64,000 bases of DNA, from the NCBI GenBank assembly GCA_015680685.1, contig MNCI01003588.1:462125-526124 (forward strand), in the 5' to 3' direction. Below the pieces are notes generated by a model. That model had not been told where the DNA came from and did not search any database. It saw only the letters and a list, made by a program, of their open reading frames with translations. The translations under genes and the position numbers were made by a program. Shown piece by piece: positions 1 to 11,712 of the stretch (its first letter is position 1; the number at the start of each line of letters is the position of its first letter). The DNA comes from Gnetum montanum. Its lineage: Eukaryota; Streptophyta; Gnetopsida; Gnetales; Gnetaceae.

Positions 1-812
1 ATCTAGGGATATTGTCTAGTCACTTGATTTGACTATCTTTCACATGCCTGGTAGGAATTTTGACAACCTCTATGATATTGAGGATATTTGGAGTGGCTAG
101 TAGAGGTTCATAATCATTATCTTGATAATGCCTTTGATTTTCTCTATCATCCCTTTGTTCATGGTGGCTTCTACAATTATCATTGTAGTCCCACCGCTTG
201 TGGTTCTTTTTAGATTCAAAGGAGGAAGCTGATCTAAATGAAAAGGGTAAAGAGGTAGGAGGACTAACACCACCATGGTGTTTTCCACTTCCTCTTTATT
301 TATCATGGACATGATATTTAGAGTGATCATCATTATGCTTGTCCAAGTTCCCACTTCAACTTCCTTTCTTAGAGCTCCCACAACCATGGAACTCACTGTT
401 ACCAAAACTTAGATTGTTGATTACTGATTTAGGATTTGGATTTGACTCCCCTTCACTAGAGTTAAGAGGTGAAGAGTCTTCATGCTGAGAACCCTTAGAA
501 AGAGGTCCCCCATCATCCTTTTAATTTAGCAAGAACAAGGGATTAGTGAACTGTTTACCCTTCATAGCTTCACGGTGCATTTCCTATTGACAATCCTATC
601 TGCATTATGTCTTAGTGGGATGGTAGTCTCAAAAGTCATGATCTTTCACAACGTACTCTTCGTGAAGCTTCTCGATGCCCAAACTTATAAGAGTTTGGAG
701 CAACATCTTAGGAATAGATCAATTAGGTGGCAATACAATGTTCCCCTCCATGTCTTGCCATCACACTTGTTCATCCTAATGGAAACCACTAGGATTGTCT
801 TTAGTTGGCTAC
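1..812 (-). pseudogene. Gypsy gag N-terminal fragment (element A)
   Basis: Read on the minus strand, this stretch is a diverged copy of the N-terminal part of the gag in element B (about 3570-4402). The shared blocks are a hydrophilic leader around 640-790 and the segment around 30-140 that leads into the gag core. In intact relatives Gag forms the virus-like particle that packages the element RNA. Stops and frameshifts break every frame. The element runs off the left edge, so no pol or LTR can be assigned. On its right it abuts a plus-strand LTR-like piece. The identification rests only on similarity to the other gag copies in this window. Confidence 0.6.
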
Positions 813-942
813 ATTGATGGGATGTCATTGATGTGACCTCATTGACGAGATCCCATCGATGTAGGGTTTCCCACATTAACATATACCCTTCAATGTGGCA
901 CCCTAGTAAGTCTATAAATATGACATCCCAGCCATGTTAACG
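813..942 (+). repeat. LTR promoter (U3) fragment
   Basis: A short block of ATTGATG/ATCGATG-type dyad repeats is followed by a TATA box (TATAAATATG, about 913-922). The arrangement is the same as in the U3 part of the plus-strand LTRs at 6072-6952 and 24026-24944, including a GTTTCCC-type segment. The piece stops soon after the TATA box, where minus-strand pol sequence of element B begins. It is either a truncated LTR or a copy of the internal promoter module described for elements E, F and H. Confidence 0.5.
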
Positions 943-1476
943 AAGAGTTATAATTTGGGGTTATCATCGTGGTTTCATGGAGGGGTCAATATAAATCTGA
1001 TGTTGGTAAACCCTAGGATCAACTCCTGTTAATTCAAGATACGATCATACAAAAGTAGCTTCCCATTTGTTCACCACCTTCAACAACTTCCTTTTTTGTT
1101 CAAGACCAAGGGTGGCATTGATAATCACTGGTTTCCCATTATGCAAAAATGCATATTCTAAGTGGGCCAATAAGGGTTTGAGTTCCAAGGGCTCTTATTT
1201 AAAACCTTCATGGATTTGCAACTTTCCCCAATCATCACCGTTATCAATACTGGATACTTGTTGATGAACCTCTTCCAAATCATTCATGCTTTCTACATAG
1301 GTGCGTACAAGCCCCTCAGATGGTTCCATGCACAAAGTGCTGCTAGCAAGATTAGCGGTCAACCACTGGGTGCCTTCTTGATTTGTGGCTACTGCGTACA
1401 AGCATTGTTGAACTTGTAATTCCTCGATACACCAACTGCATGCTTGAATAGATGTCTACTTAGTGGACCATAGCTG
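943..1476 (-). pseudogene. Element B, protease-RT linker
   Basis: On the minus strand, 1060-1170 encodes a stretch matching the region just before RT in element E (16107-16260). It includes the equivalents of E's KNGNLVIINA and KLLEVVNKWPIAFAW, followed by a WSYxxLTxxDPRxY-type motif. This linker precedes reverse transcriptase in plant Gypsy elements (known from the family). Stops and frameshifts interrupt it, and the match fades near 943 where the promoter-like fragment begins. No RT motif is reached. Confidence 0.6.
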
Positions 1477-1881
1477 CTACACATAGTTGCACCCAGAGTC
1501 ACTATACGCGATGCATGGAACACACTTCTTCTTAATCTTCCCAAAAGGATTTTCCTTTGAAATTTCAAGGGAGAGATCTTGGAGCCCCAATTTTGCATCC
1601 ATAGTGCTTAGCCAGGCTCTTCCCATTATGATTTGGAAGTTCCCCTTACAATTCTCAACACAGATGATGAGGAAGTCAATAGGATAGGACCACCCACAAA
1701 TCGTGGTCACAATGTCTTCCACCAATCCCAAGGGAATAGTAATGGATTGGTCTGCCAACTCAAGGCAAATGTTACTCTTCTTTAATGGGGGTATGTTCCA
1801 AGTCTTGTAAATGTCATGTGAAATCAAGTTGACTCCCAACCCTGAATCCAGAAGAGCTTTACATGGCTCATTTCCTGCCAC
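1477..1881 (-). pseudogene. Element B retropepsin-like protease
   Basis: An open stretch of 134 codons encodes an aspartic protease domain of the retroviral type, which cleaves Gag-Pol in intact elements. The active-site motif LLDSGLGVNLIS lies near the N-terminus and keeps Asp-Ser-Gly. The later hydrophobic IIMGRAWLST block matches the second conserved strand of plant Gypsy proteases. Element E carries the same protein at 15400-15747 with DSN in place of DSG, and element D has GSG. B therefore has the best-preserved protease in the window. It is not a free gene: it is part of a broken polyprotein. Confidence 0.75.
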
Positions 1882-4460
1882 CTAAAGATAAATGAGGGGG
1901 CTTCCCAAATTAGTCAATTTCCAGGGAAGATGACCCACCTTTATCCATTTGGTCATGGTATGTGTGAGCATGACCATTCATACATTGGAGGGTGTTTGGT
2001 TTGAAGGCTACTCGAAGGGTGGAATAGTGGAGGCAATTTGAGGTTCAGAGGCACTAGCCACAGGTGTGTGTGAGGGTATGCTTAGGTTACTGGGCTGAAG
2101 AAAGGGATGTTTCTGTGGCTTCCCTTTTGGTCCACTTGGCTGAGGATTCGATTGTAGGTTGACAGCCCTCGTAGCATTGCATTGCTATGTCTGTGGTGGT
2201 ATTTCCCCCTACATAGGTGGAGCAGGTGGTAGCTGAGTTGGATGTTGCTGAGTAGGGACAGTAGGAGAAGGTGATGGAGGATAGTAGAGGTGTGGGCTCT
2301 TCCCCCTAGGTGATGGAGACTATGGCCAAAAATATTCTAGGGAGTGGTAATAATTTTGAAAGGTCGCATGACTAGAAAAGTCCCACGAGGAGACTGGTTG
2401 TTGAACATAGTACCCATAGGGATCTGGCTATTGGTAAGGGTACTACTACCTTGGAGGTGGCATCCCCCACGCTTGTGGGTGCTACCATTGTTGGAAGTAT
2501 TCATAAGGTTGAGATAATACTCCACTTGGATAATATCCTTGTTGCTAGTGGAACTGCCTGGGATTGCCCTGTGGGTAAGGCAACCTTCAGGGTGTTTTCC
2601 TCTTTGCCAAGCAAGGATTCAGTGCATACACCCCAGACTCTTGTAGATGTGACACCATGGGGCAACACCCCTTAGGATGTTCGTATTGGCATATGTCAAA
2701 TTCATCATCTCCTTCTGTATCAAAGTCTGCAACCTATTCTACTACAATAACTTTTCCCTTACCTTTATGATAGGCATGTTTAGCTTCCTTCTTCCTTCGC
2801 TAATCACAATCATTACTCTGCTCTTTGGATTCCTCTGCGATTTTTAGAACACTTTTAAATTCTTCATCCAAAGAGTCCCACATCTTATCAACCTTTGCTG
2901 ATATTTTAGAGGAAAATTTTTATAGGGGCAAGGTTTTTTGGTTCACTGCTACATCCAGTGGTGATTCCTCCTCATCTACACAAAATTGGACCTCCCTCTT
3001 TTTCATGGAGGAATCCCGATTGTACTCTTATGCACCCTCCTTCTTTCTAAGTTCCCCCTCTTATTTAGCCACTTTCTCAATTAAGTGTTGTAGTTGATGG
3101 ACTCTTAATTCTGATAATCATCCTTGGGCATACATGCCAAGGGTCTTTCTCATTTCAAAGCGAAGCCCATCAATGATATGATGAAGTTATGACCATTGAA
3201 AGTAGCCATGACTAGGGCATCGATGAAACAATGAGTAGTACCTTCACATGGCTGCATCCAAGGGTTCATGGCCACCTAGCTTCCACCCTTGGATTTGGCA
3301 TCTCAGGTTTATCACTCTAGAGTAGGTTTGATACTTATCGTTGAAGATTTCCAGCATCATACTCCATCTCCTGATTGATTCTAGCTCCAAAGACCGATAC
3401 CAGCTTTCTGCTTCTTTGATGAGTATGTGAGGGAATAACTTAAGTTTTTGCCAATCATTATCAATGTTCTACAGGGTGCAACATCATGAAATTCTTGCAA
3501 GTGAGTTTGTGGATCATAATTATATTCCCCTTCAAATATGGGAATGTTGTTCATGTCAATGTGCTTGATCCAACTATCTTTCAAGTGCCTATTGGGTATT
3601 TGAACTACCTCGGTGATATGGAGCATACTTTGAGTAGCCAACAATGGTTCATCTGAGTCATAGTCCTACTAAAGGCCATGATGTCTGTGATGATTTTGGT
3701 TGCCCTCCTTTCTTGATGGTGAGGCTCGCGTGATTGGTCACGTGCTCCCTCACGTCATTCCCTTCGATCCTTATGACCACCATCACCTCACTCCTTTCTA
3801 CCACAATCATGATTGGAGCTAGAACTGGATGAAGGTAGAGGGGAGTGAGAGGATTGAGAAGTGGGAGAGGAACTTCCATCGCCTTGGCGTCGATCTCCCC
3901 CTCTACTCTGATGACGATCTTGATCTTCATGCCCATCTTTGCTTGTGCCATGACCTCTCCTGTGTGACCCTCCATCCTCCTAGGGGTCCCAGTCACTTGA
4001 TTGCTTACTTTAAATGATGGACTGAATGATCTGATGCCCCAAAGGAGGTTTGGTCAAATGGGAATCATGAAAGATAAGTTCCCCATCATCCTTCAACCCT
4101 TGCAAGAATAAGGGGTTACTGAACTGTTTCCCCTTCATGTGTTCATATCGTTCTATTTGCTGGTCTCATACACATTGGGCCTCAGTGGGATGATAGTCGT
4201 AATAGTCATGGTCCTCCATGACATACTCCACACCATGGTCCTGAATGCCTAGTCTAGCGAGATTGTGAAATAACATTCCAGGAGCCAATTGATCAGGTGG
4301 TAGTATGATGTTGCCTTCCATGTCTCGCCAGCGTAGATGCTCATCCTGATGTAGGATAAAGGTAAAGTCAGGGACATGTTCATCTGGATGCATGCATACC
4401 ACCTGTCATTCTTGTGGCACTGGTGGGTTGGATCCATCTCTCCTTTGAGAAGAAGACATG
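1882..4460 (-). pseudogene. Element B gag
   Basis: Gag reads leftward from an ATG at 4460 (MSSSQRRDG start). A relatively open N-terminal segment at 4402-4166 contains FILHQDEHLRW and ends in YYDYHPTEAQ. A basic and Ser-rich stretch follows, then the gag core around 3644-3100 (HLKDSWIKHIDMNNIPIFEG block). A coiled, Lys-rich segment precedes one zinc-knuckle-like motif at 2662-2691 (CQYEHPKGCC, first Cys of the CCHC set missing), and the tail at 2650-1990 is Pro/Gln/His-rich. Homologous parts occur in elements A, D, E and F. Multiple stops make it non-functional. Confidence 0.7.
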
Positions 4461-4604
4461 TTGGATGTTAGATAATCCACTAATTGGTGTACCTTACTTT
4501 TTATTTAGGCCGCCTAGTGTGCGTAGATTTTACTATCCTAGGTCTATTCCAATGACGTGAATGATAATTTCGCTAAGGTTAGATGGCGCATGTAAGACTA
4601 ATAG

Positions 4605-4622
4605 TCCTCGGAAATGGCACCA
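4605..4622 (-). other. Primer-binding site of element B (tRNA-Asp type)
   Basis: Directly inside the LTR, the minus strand reads TGGTGCCATTTCCGAGGA. It matches 14 of 18 positions of the complement of the plant tRNA-Asp 3' end (TGGCGCCGTTGCCGGGGA), a primer used by the Athila and related Gypsy lineages. Most mismatches are transitions expected from decay. Confidence 0.65.
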
Positions 4623-4623
4623 A

Positions 4624-5526
4624 TGATGAGTAGCTAGGTACCCATATGCCCAATCATGTGAATCATAGGTGTTCACACACTACTCAGTCAAATTCCGTAG
4701 ACTATAAGCACTTCACATACATCAAACCCCAACTAGCAAAACCTTGTGTTACAATGGTCATTGTCTTCCCAACCTCACTTGTGATGTTTTGATTGCAATG
4801 GTCAAGTGAGATTGAGGCAAATGATTTTTATGGCTTTTTCACTTTATCTTCTAGCATCTAATTCTTGAAATGAACTATAAGTAATAGAATACTACGTAAT
4901 CTATAATTATCCTAATCTATATTTTAACTCTTCCTAGCATAAGTATCTGATCCCATCTTCCGTGCACATCTTGAGCATCCCCTAACCACTACTAGGTTAC
5001 CAGAAATTAAGCGTCATTGGGTTGCCAAGTGTTGGGTTTACATTCAAGATGGTCGTACTTGTGGTCATTACAAACTATACAAGAGCGATGACAATTAAAG
5101 TAATAACAACAAAAACCTAAGGAATTATTAAAGCATAGAAATATTAAACTATTAAATGCTTCATATGATTAAGTCCAATTGCTGCAAGGAATGCTAGAAA
5201 AGCTCGTCTTTATTACTAATCACACCAATGGACTCAAGTACATTAGTACTCAAATAAAGAGCCAAACACCTTTCTCACACCTACTGCAGGCACTTGGAAA
5301 ATATTCTAACTCTCGCAGAAAAAAACTGCAAGAGCTTCTCTACAACTACCAAAAATGTACCTAAGTTTGGCGGAAGAACACTTATTTATAGGCTAGAATA
5401 AGCGTTGCATAAATGAGGCCACGTAGATGCATGGATAGATGCATCGATGGGGCTGCATTGGCGTGGCCGCATATACAAGGCCCCGTATATGTGGCCTAGT
5501 CAACGCTTCGACTGTTTAGCGCTTCA
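4624..5526 (-). repeat. 5' LTR of element B
   Basis: The LTR is about 903 bp. Its inner end reads CTCATCA on the minus strand and its outer end probably TGAAGCG. A TATA box CCTATAAATAAG lies at 5381-5392 (minus). Just upstream is a 32-bp dyad at 5465-5496 with 12-bp arms (GGCCGCATATAC and GTATATGTGGCC) plus further ATCGATG repeats. The LTR would drive transcription leftward. The outer boundary is inferred from the break to element C sequence and may be off by a few bases. Confidence 0.7.
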
Positions 5527-5875
5527 TTAACTGTAGAATGTAGTTAAGACATTTGATATCAAAAGCAAATAATTTTCTATCTAGTTTGTCAATGCTAAGG
5601 AGCTATTCCCAGTAATTCCCTATCCTTGGGATGTGTCCATTCTGGCCCACATTAGTGAAGCTGCATGGAAAATTTATTATCTCAAGAGTAAGAAGGAAAA
5701 AATGAAAGCATTGTTGGATGCTTTTTGTTTGCCACTAGAGGTTTTAGTAGTAGCTAGATAGCCATAATAGCCTCAACCACTACATGTGCCTAATGTTGAA
5801 GAAGGTTTGTTAAAGCCTCAAGAGCCTTCACTACTCGGGATCGTGTGATCTTTTCAATTTCCTTCATGCCATTAG
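5527..5875 (+). pseudogene. Element C, C-terminal part of 3' ORF
   Basis: The segment from about 5590 encodes the conserved tail of the 3' ORF also seen at 23590-23826 (E) and 36610-36805 (F). The shared pattern is IPYPWDVSILAHI, then KKEKMKALLDAFCLPLE, then an acidic Pro-rich end (PNVEEG) and PSCH before the stop at 5873-5875. One or more frameshifts separate the blocks. Function unknown. Confidence 0.6.
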
Positions 5876-6071
5876 AAGACATGTAGTTTGATTTTTATTT
5901 GGTGTTCAATTTTGTGTCATGAACACCACAATTTGTAATTTTGTTGATCTGTACACCTGGTCACTCAATTTTGTCATGTACTTTTGTTGAGTCATGTGCT
6001 AGTCAATAATCCCATGCGTCCCCAATTTTGTAAAGAACTTCAAGATAATTTTTCATTCAATCATGGGGGTA

Positions 6072-6952
6072 TGATAAGTCACAGATTGCCCTCATCAACT
6101 AGGCCACTTTGACTAGGCTGCATCAACTCGGCCCTGTCGATGCATCATAGGGCCTAGTTGATAGAGGGTCTATTCTTACCTATAAATATGTGCCAAATCA
6201 CCATGTTTAGGAATCATCTTATCATAGTTGTAGTGAAGCTCTTGCAATTTTTCCATTCAAAACTTAGAATATTTTCCTAAGTGCCCACAGAATGAGTCAT
6301 TAAGTGTATGGATCTTTATTCAAGCACTATTGTACCTAAGCATGATAGTGTGTGTGATAATAAAGATGAGCTTCTTGGTAAACCTTGTAGCATTCTGAAT
6401 AGCTTAAATATTTTATTCATGCATTTAATGTTTTTAATTATTCATTCAATGTTCCCCAGTAATTAAGCTAATTAAGTAATTAAGTAAGATAAGCTAAATA
6501 GTAATTAAGTAAACACATAAGTACAACTGCTTCGAGCATGCGTATGATGTTTGGTAATCCTAGCAACACTTAATGCTTGGTAACCCAACAACGTTATATG
6601 TGTTTAGGATGTGTACAACAAGTGGGACTAGATATTTATGTTAGGACTAGTTACATAATAGTTAGTCAATTAGATGAAAGTAGACATTAAATTACTTTAT
6701 TCTTTATCCTATTTATTTCAAGTATCAAAACTATGAAAAACAAAATGATAAAAATCATGTGTCTCAATTACATGTAAACCATATGCTTAAGCTTCATAAG
6801 TGTAGTTGGGAAGACAATGAACGTTCTCAATGCCCAGTTCACTTCCTACTAGTGCACCAAAAAACTATAGAGTCCATAGCTTTTGATTGGATCATGCATG
6901 AATGCTTTGTGATTCATATGGTTGGACATGGGGGTACCTTCACCACTCATTA
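6072..6952 (+). repeat. 3' LTR of element C
   Basis: The 881-bp LTR starts TGATAAG and ends CTCATTA, a decayed form of the TGATGAG...CTCATCA termini of E and F. A block of dyad repeats (for example CTAGGCCACTTTGACTAGG) at about 6100-6165 precedes the TATA box CCTATAAATATG at 6179-6190. The 3' part contains the family block GATTCATATGGTTG near the end. It is preceded by GGGGGTA, the likely polypurine end. Confidence 0.75.
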
Positions 6953-7204
6953 GTTCCTAACCCCTAGTTCATGTCTATCTTCTCTATTTTTAATTTACTT
7001 TCTAAGCATAGTACGATCTTTACCAAACTTTCATTACCATTTTATGACATCTTTTGTGTTTAATTAGAATTATGACTTATAAGCTTTTAAAGAGTGTTCT
7101 TCCTCTAAATGTAATTATTTTATCTTTTGAAAATTTTGAATTTATTTTCATAAACTAAATCATGATGTTTACTCTAATGTTTTTATTATACTTATTTTAT
7201 GCAT

Positions 7205-8110
7205 ATTGGATGACGTGTTGATTCTATATCCACTTGCAAATTGGATAGAAGTTTTTAATTGAATATGTCTATGTCTTTGAAAAGATGACACCATTTACTA
7301 TTAAGGATGTTAGTAATAAGAAGATGTATCTGTGGGCCTATCCATATGTACAATTAAACATAATTGTGCTTGTGGGCCTATGCAAATGTACACTCAAATT
7401 TGCTACATTGAGACTTTGTACAATACCAAGAAAACTATTCTAGAGGTGTCAATAAAATAAAACTATGCAAGGACATCCATGATACATTTTTTATATATCC
7501 ATTTATAATTCAATGACTTGTTTCTTCTAAATCCACTTGTAAATTGAATAGAAGTTGTCAATCGAACATGTCTATTTCTTTAAATAAATGATACCATTTA
7601 TTGTTAATACTGATAATAATGAAAAATCATATTTGTGGGGCTTATCCATATGTATAATTAAACTTAGTTGTGTTTGTGGGCCTATGCAGATGTACAATCA
7701 AACTTACTACATTGAGAATTTGTACAATACCAAGAAAACTACTCCAAAGATGCCAAAAAAAAATAAATTTATGCAAGGACATCCATGATGTGTTTCTTCT
7801 ATATCCATTTCAAATCAAATGACACGTTTTTTCTATATCCACTTGAAAAATGAATAGAAGTTTTTAACCAAACATGTCTATTTCATTGAATAAATGACGC
7901 CATTAACTATGAATGTAATCAATGTAATTAAAAGTTCTATTTGTGGGCCTACCCATATTTGTATAATCAAAGTTTCTCCACATGATTGAAGTTTTAATGA
8001 GTATGCATTAAATTAATACTTTGTACAATACAAACGAACATATTTTAGGTTGACAAAAAAAATAATGAGTGTGGAAGGACACACTTGGCCCTATAATATG
8101 CCTCATTTCC
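7205..8110. repeat. Tandem repeat, about 305 bp x 3
   Basis: Three diverged copies in head-to-tail order. The marker GGATAGAAG/GAATAGAAG recurs near 7244, 7546 and 7852, and GTGGGCCTA..CCATAT recurs once per unit. AAGAAAACTA(C/T)TC is found at about 7428 and 7733. The period is 302-306 bp. Each unit also contains an internal half-repeat of GTGGGCCTATnCAnATGTACAA. Copies differ at many positions, so the array is old. Confidence 0.8.
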
Positions 8111-8597
8111 CTTGGCAAAATATACTTTATATCAACTTCAGCACTTTTGTTTTCTCCTTTAAACTTTAAATAAATTGATGCTTCTACATATTGCACTTTA
8201 TATTTTCCCATTCTATTCTATGCAAAATCTACAAACTAATTATTTGACACACCAATAAACGATCCTATTACTACAACTCCATTATTACTGGATTTCTGAA
8301 ACTTGATAAAGAGGATCATAAGAACAGAGACCACAATCTTTCATAGGAGAAAGAACTCTCACCTCCCATTCTCTTAGGTTTTGTGAAAGTGTTATGCATG
8401 AATTGTCACTATTAGAGTAATCATGGTATATTATACTTATGTACTTCATTTGTAAAATCATTCACTTGATTGGTTGTTGAGTTGTGCTTCAAAGTACAAG
8501 GACCTATAAGTTGAGTTACATTCTTTTCTTGTGATTTTCTTTTTCTCATATAGCCCTACTAGGGTTGAAGTACTTCTTGTGAGAAGGCATTTTCATT

Positions 8598-8810
8598 GAG
8601 CTTGTTGGGGTCTTATGAGATTGAGTGTTTGTGTAGCATCAAAACACTCTAGAGCAAAGCTCAATTTGTAAAGGTTGTGGGATCATTGAAATCACTTTCT
8701 AAGCTTGTTGGGACCTTGTAGGATTGAGTGGTTTTGCAATGATGAAACACTCTAGAGTGAAGCTTAGAGCTTGTATAGGGTGTGATAATCCTCAAACCAC
8801 CTTTTAGAGA
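8598..8810. repeat. Tandem repeat, 103 bp x 2
   Basis: Two adjacent copies begin GCTTGTTGGG at 8600 and 8703 and share GATTGAGTG and AAACACTCTAGAG. No coding potential. Confidence 0.75.
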
Positions 8811-8929
8811 AACTAAGTTCAAAGGTGTGCAAGGAATCTACCCTTCGAGTGTGGAGTACCCAAGTTGGGGAACCATGTTAAATTTGGTTGTGATTTTTGT
8901 GGCTGTTAAATTTTGTTTTGGGAAACTTC

Positions 8930-9110
8930 TTCAACCCCCATTCTAAGGTCTACAATCCTTAGCTCTAACATGATATTGCTCTTTTTAAGAGGAGGTAGGT
9001 TCTAGGTCTTATACATTTCTTGGAAGATTAAGTTCACCCTAAGACCTGAGCCCAAGAAAGCTTTACATAAATCATTTCCTATAATTTGTAAATAAATGAG
9101 AGAATTCCTT
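8930..9110 (-). pseudogene. Element D protease remnant
   Basis: The minus strand encodes GNDLCKAF followed by GSGLRVNLI and a MYKT.NLPPLKKSN block, clearly the N-terminal half of the protease at 1477-1881. The catalytic Asp of Asp-Ser-Gly is replaced by Gly. The match ends near 8930, where unrelated sequence begins. Confidence 0.65.
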
Positions 9111-11712
9111 GGATCTGATTATTTCCTAGAAAGGTGAACAACCTTTATCTAATTTCTAACCACATGGATCAAAATAAAAGTATGGACATTTAAGGTCTTC
9201 TAGTTTGAAGATAGCTTAAGGGTACTTATAGAGGTAGAGGCAATAGGGTTAATAGCCACATGTGCTTACAAGGGTTTCATAGGACTGTTGGTTCTAACGA
9301 ACAGTCACTTACAAGGTTTTTATTTAGAACCACTGAAATGAATATCTAGCTATAAATTTATCATCCTTGTAGCATTTCTTTGTTGTGGTTCTAGAGGAAT
9401 TTCACCCTGCATGGATGGAGTAGGTGACAAGGGTGTGGTTGTGGCTAATGCAAGAGTTTTTAAGGAATATGAAGGATGGAAACAAAAAGGAGACTTCCTC
9501 ATTAGAAAAGTTGCTCTGTATATTCTATAGGGTAGTAATAGTGAGGAAAATAAGCATGGCTAGATGAGCCATGAGTGGATATAGGCTATTGGACGTAGTA
9601 TCCATAACAATATGACTGCCTATAAAGATAGTGCTGCTACAGTGGTGGCATCCCCCACAACTATGGGTTTTGCCACTGTTGTAACTACTCTTGAGGTTTA
9701 AAAGGTGCTCCACTTAAATAATACATTTGTTGGTGGAACTATTGCCTGTAGTTGCATTATGGATAAGGCAAATACTTGGGTTCTTGCCATTTTGCAAATT
9801 TGGGATTTAATGCATATACCCCTAGACTCCTATAGAAGTGAGAACACTTGGCAATATTTCTCAAAATGTTCATATTGGAAAATTTACAACCATCATCATA
9901 TCTTTCATATTGGAAAATTTCACAACCATCATCATCTCTTTCAGAACCTACAAACTCTTTAACCATTGTAGCTTGATCTTTTTTTTAACAAAAACCCTAT
10001 TTAGTATCCTTCTTTTTCCTTCTTTCTTGACTACTACTCCCTTGATCATTTCTTTCCTCTATAATTTTCAAAGATATTTGGAACTTCTTGTCTAAGAAGT
10101 TCCATATTTTTTCACCTTGGCTAATATCTTAGTGGTAGATTTTTGTATTAACAAGGTCTTCTTTTTTACCACTTCATCAAGTAGTGCCTCCCGCTTTGAG
10201 TCATGGAAATGCAACTCCCTTTTGTGAATAGAGGGGTCCATGTTATACTTTTCTACACTTTCATGCTTTTTAAGCTCCCCTTATTCTTTGGCCACTTGAT
10301 CTACTAGCCTTTAAATTTGATGGGCCCTAATTTTAGAAAGTTTTCCTTAGGCATAAATCCAAAGAGCTTCCCTTATTTTATTTCGGAGCCAATCTACAAT
10401 ATGATGAAGCTATTTCCATTAATAGTATTCATGGCTTGGCATCAATGTAGTAGAGAGTAGTACTTTCCCATGGTCATATCTAAGGACTCACGATTTCCTT
10501 GTTTCCATCCATGGATTTACTCCACAAGTTATACACTCTAGAGTATGTTTGGTACTTGTCATTAAAGAGCTATAACATAGTACTTCATTGGTGAATGGAT
10601 TCCAATTCCAAGGACTAGTACCAACTTTCTACTTCTTTGGTGAGTGTGCTTGGGAACAATTTTAGCTTCTACCATTCATTCTATATGTTTTGTAAGGCTT
10701 AGGCATCATAAAAGGCTTAGAGATGATTTTAAGGATTTGAATTATATCCCCCTTAAAATCTATGAATATTATTCATATTCAACCTTTTGATTCTACAATC
10801 TTTATGATGCCTTGTTGGAATTCTCACTACCTCTAAAATGTTAACCATATTTCTAGTAGCTAACAAAGGCTCATCATAGTCATGATGATCATGGTGGCTC
10901 CTTTCATGGCCATGATGTTTATGAGGAGTTCTACTATGCCTTCAGTCTCTATGATGCTCCTCTTCCCCCTTGTGGTTATCTTTGTCCTTAGTCTTGATCA
11001 TCCTTGTGGAATCTACTTTCATCTCTATCTTGTTGTTCATCCCCATCCTAGTATTGACTATTCTTTATTTTGTCTTAGCTCTTGTTCTTACTATTAGAGT
11101 TTGATGATGAAGACAAAGAGGATGATGAGGATGAAGAAGGAGAACTAGGGAAGTAATGCTTGCTAGTTTCTCTACTTTGACCCCTACCCTGATCCTTTTC
11201 CTTTTCTTTGTCTTTCTTCTAGTCATTATCCTTACCCTTATATGAATGACTAGGTATTTTTTGTTTTGAGGCTCCTTGATAGTGAAACCCTATTTTTCCA
11301 TCACCAAGGTTTTTCAAAGTTGATTGTAACCTTTCATTGAGGGTCTCCTCATCATAGAAAGGTGGAGAATCTATGTATTGGGATTAGCTAGAAAAGAAGC
11401 CCTCACCCTCTTTGCGTTGTTGCAAGAATAGATGTGTCATGGTTCTTTTGCTCTTAGAAGCCTCATATCTTGCTTCCATGTACCAATTTTTATTTTCCTT
11501 GGTATCAATGGGCTAATGGTGAATGTAGGAGTAGTCTTGGACTTCATATTCTAAGTTAAGTGTGGTGATGCCCAGTCTGATGAGATTGGTCATCAACATG
11601 ATGGGAAAAAATTGATCTGGGAGCAACACAATGTTATTTTCTATGTACCTCTAGCGCATTTGTTCATCTTGATGCAGGATGAAAGTGTCATCTAGATTAT
11701 AGAGATCTAGAT
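9111..11712 (-). pseudogene. Element D gag, main part
   Basis: Leftward-reading gag. The N-terminal hydrophilic block lies near 11700-11580, the gag core around 10800-10400, a Lys-rich segment at 10300-10000, and a Pro/Tyr-rich tail down to 9130. It aligns along its length with element B gag (4402-1990). Stops occur throughout. The start of the gene is on the far side of element E, at 25052-24945. Confidence 0.65.

Larger units (their letters stand above)
943..5526 (-). mobile_element. Ty3/Gypsy element B, 5' half (LTR-gag-PR-pol start)
   Basis: Minus-strand LTR retrotransposon. In its own direction it has a 5' LTR (5526 to 4624), a primer site, gag from an ATG at 4460, a protease and the first part of pol, cut off near 943. 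RT, integrase and the 3' LTR are absent. On the right, the LTR abuts the 3' ORF of plus-strand element C, so B appears to have inserted into C. The other target-site copy is missing, so no duplication can be tested. The lineage is placed by the tRNA-Asp-type primer site and close similarity to element E. Confidence 0.75.
5527..6952 (+). mobile_element. Ty3/Gypsy element C, 3' end
   Basis: The 3' end of a plus-strand element related to E and F. It has the C-terminal part of the 3' ORF (to 5875), a short spacer and a complete 3' LTR. Everything upstream was displaced or lost when minus-strand element B joined at 5526/5527. Sequence at 6953 and beyond is unrelated to the family. Confidence 0.7.
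6953..8929. other. Gene-free stretch between elements C and D
   Basis: AT-rich DNA not related to the Gypsy family on either side. It holds a three-copy tandem repeat (7205-8110) and a two-copy 103-bp repeat (8598-8810), listed separately. The part at 8580-8900 has the look of a retroelement R/U5 region, but I found no LTR ends or coding domain. No gene is supported. Confidence 0.5.

Noticed and set aside
5527-6952. Element C as the missing end of element H or E
   Set aside because: C has its own complete 3' LTR, and E has both of its LTRs; H keeps its own LTR end at 40830-40872.
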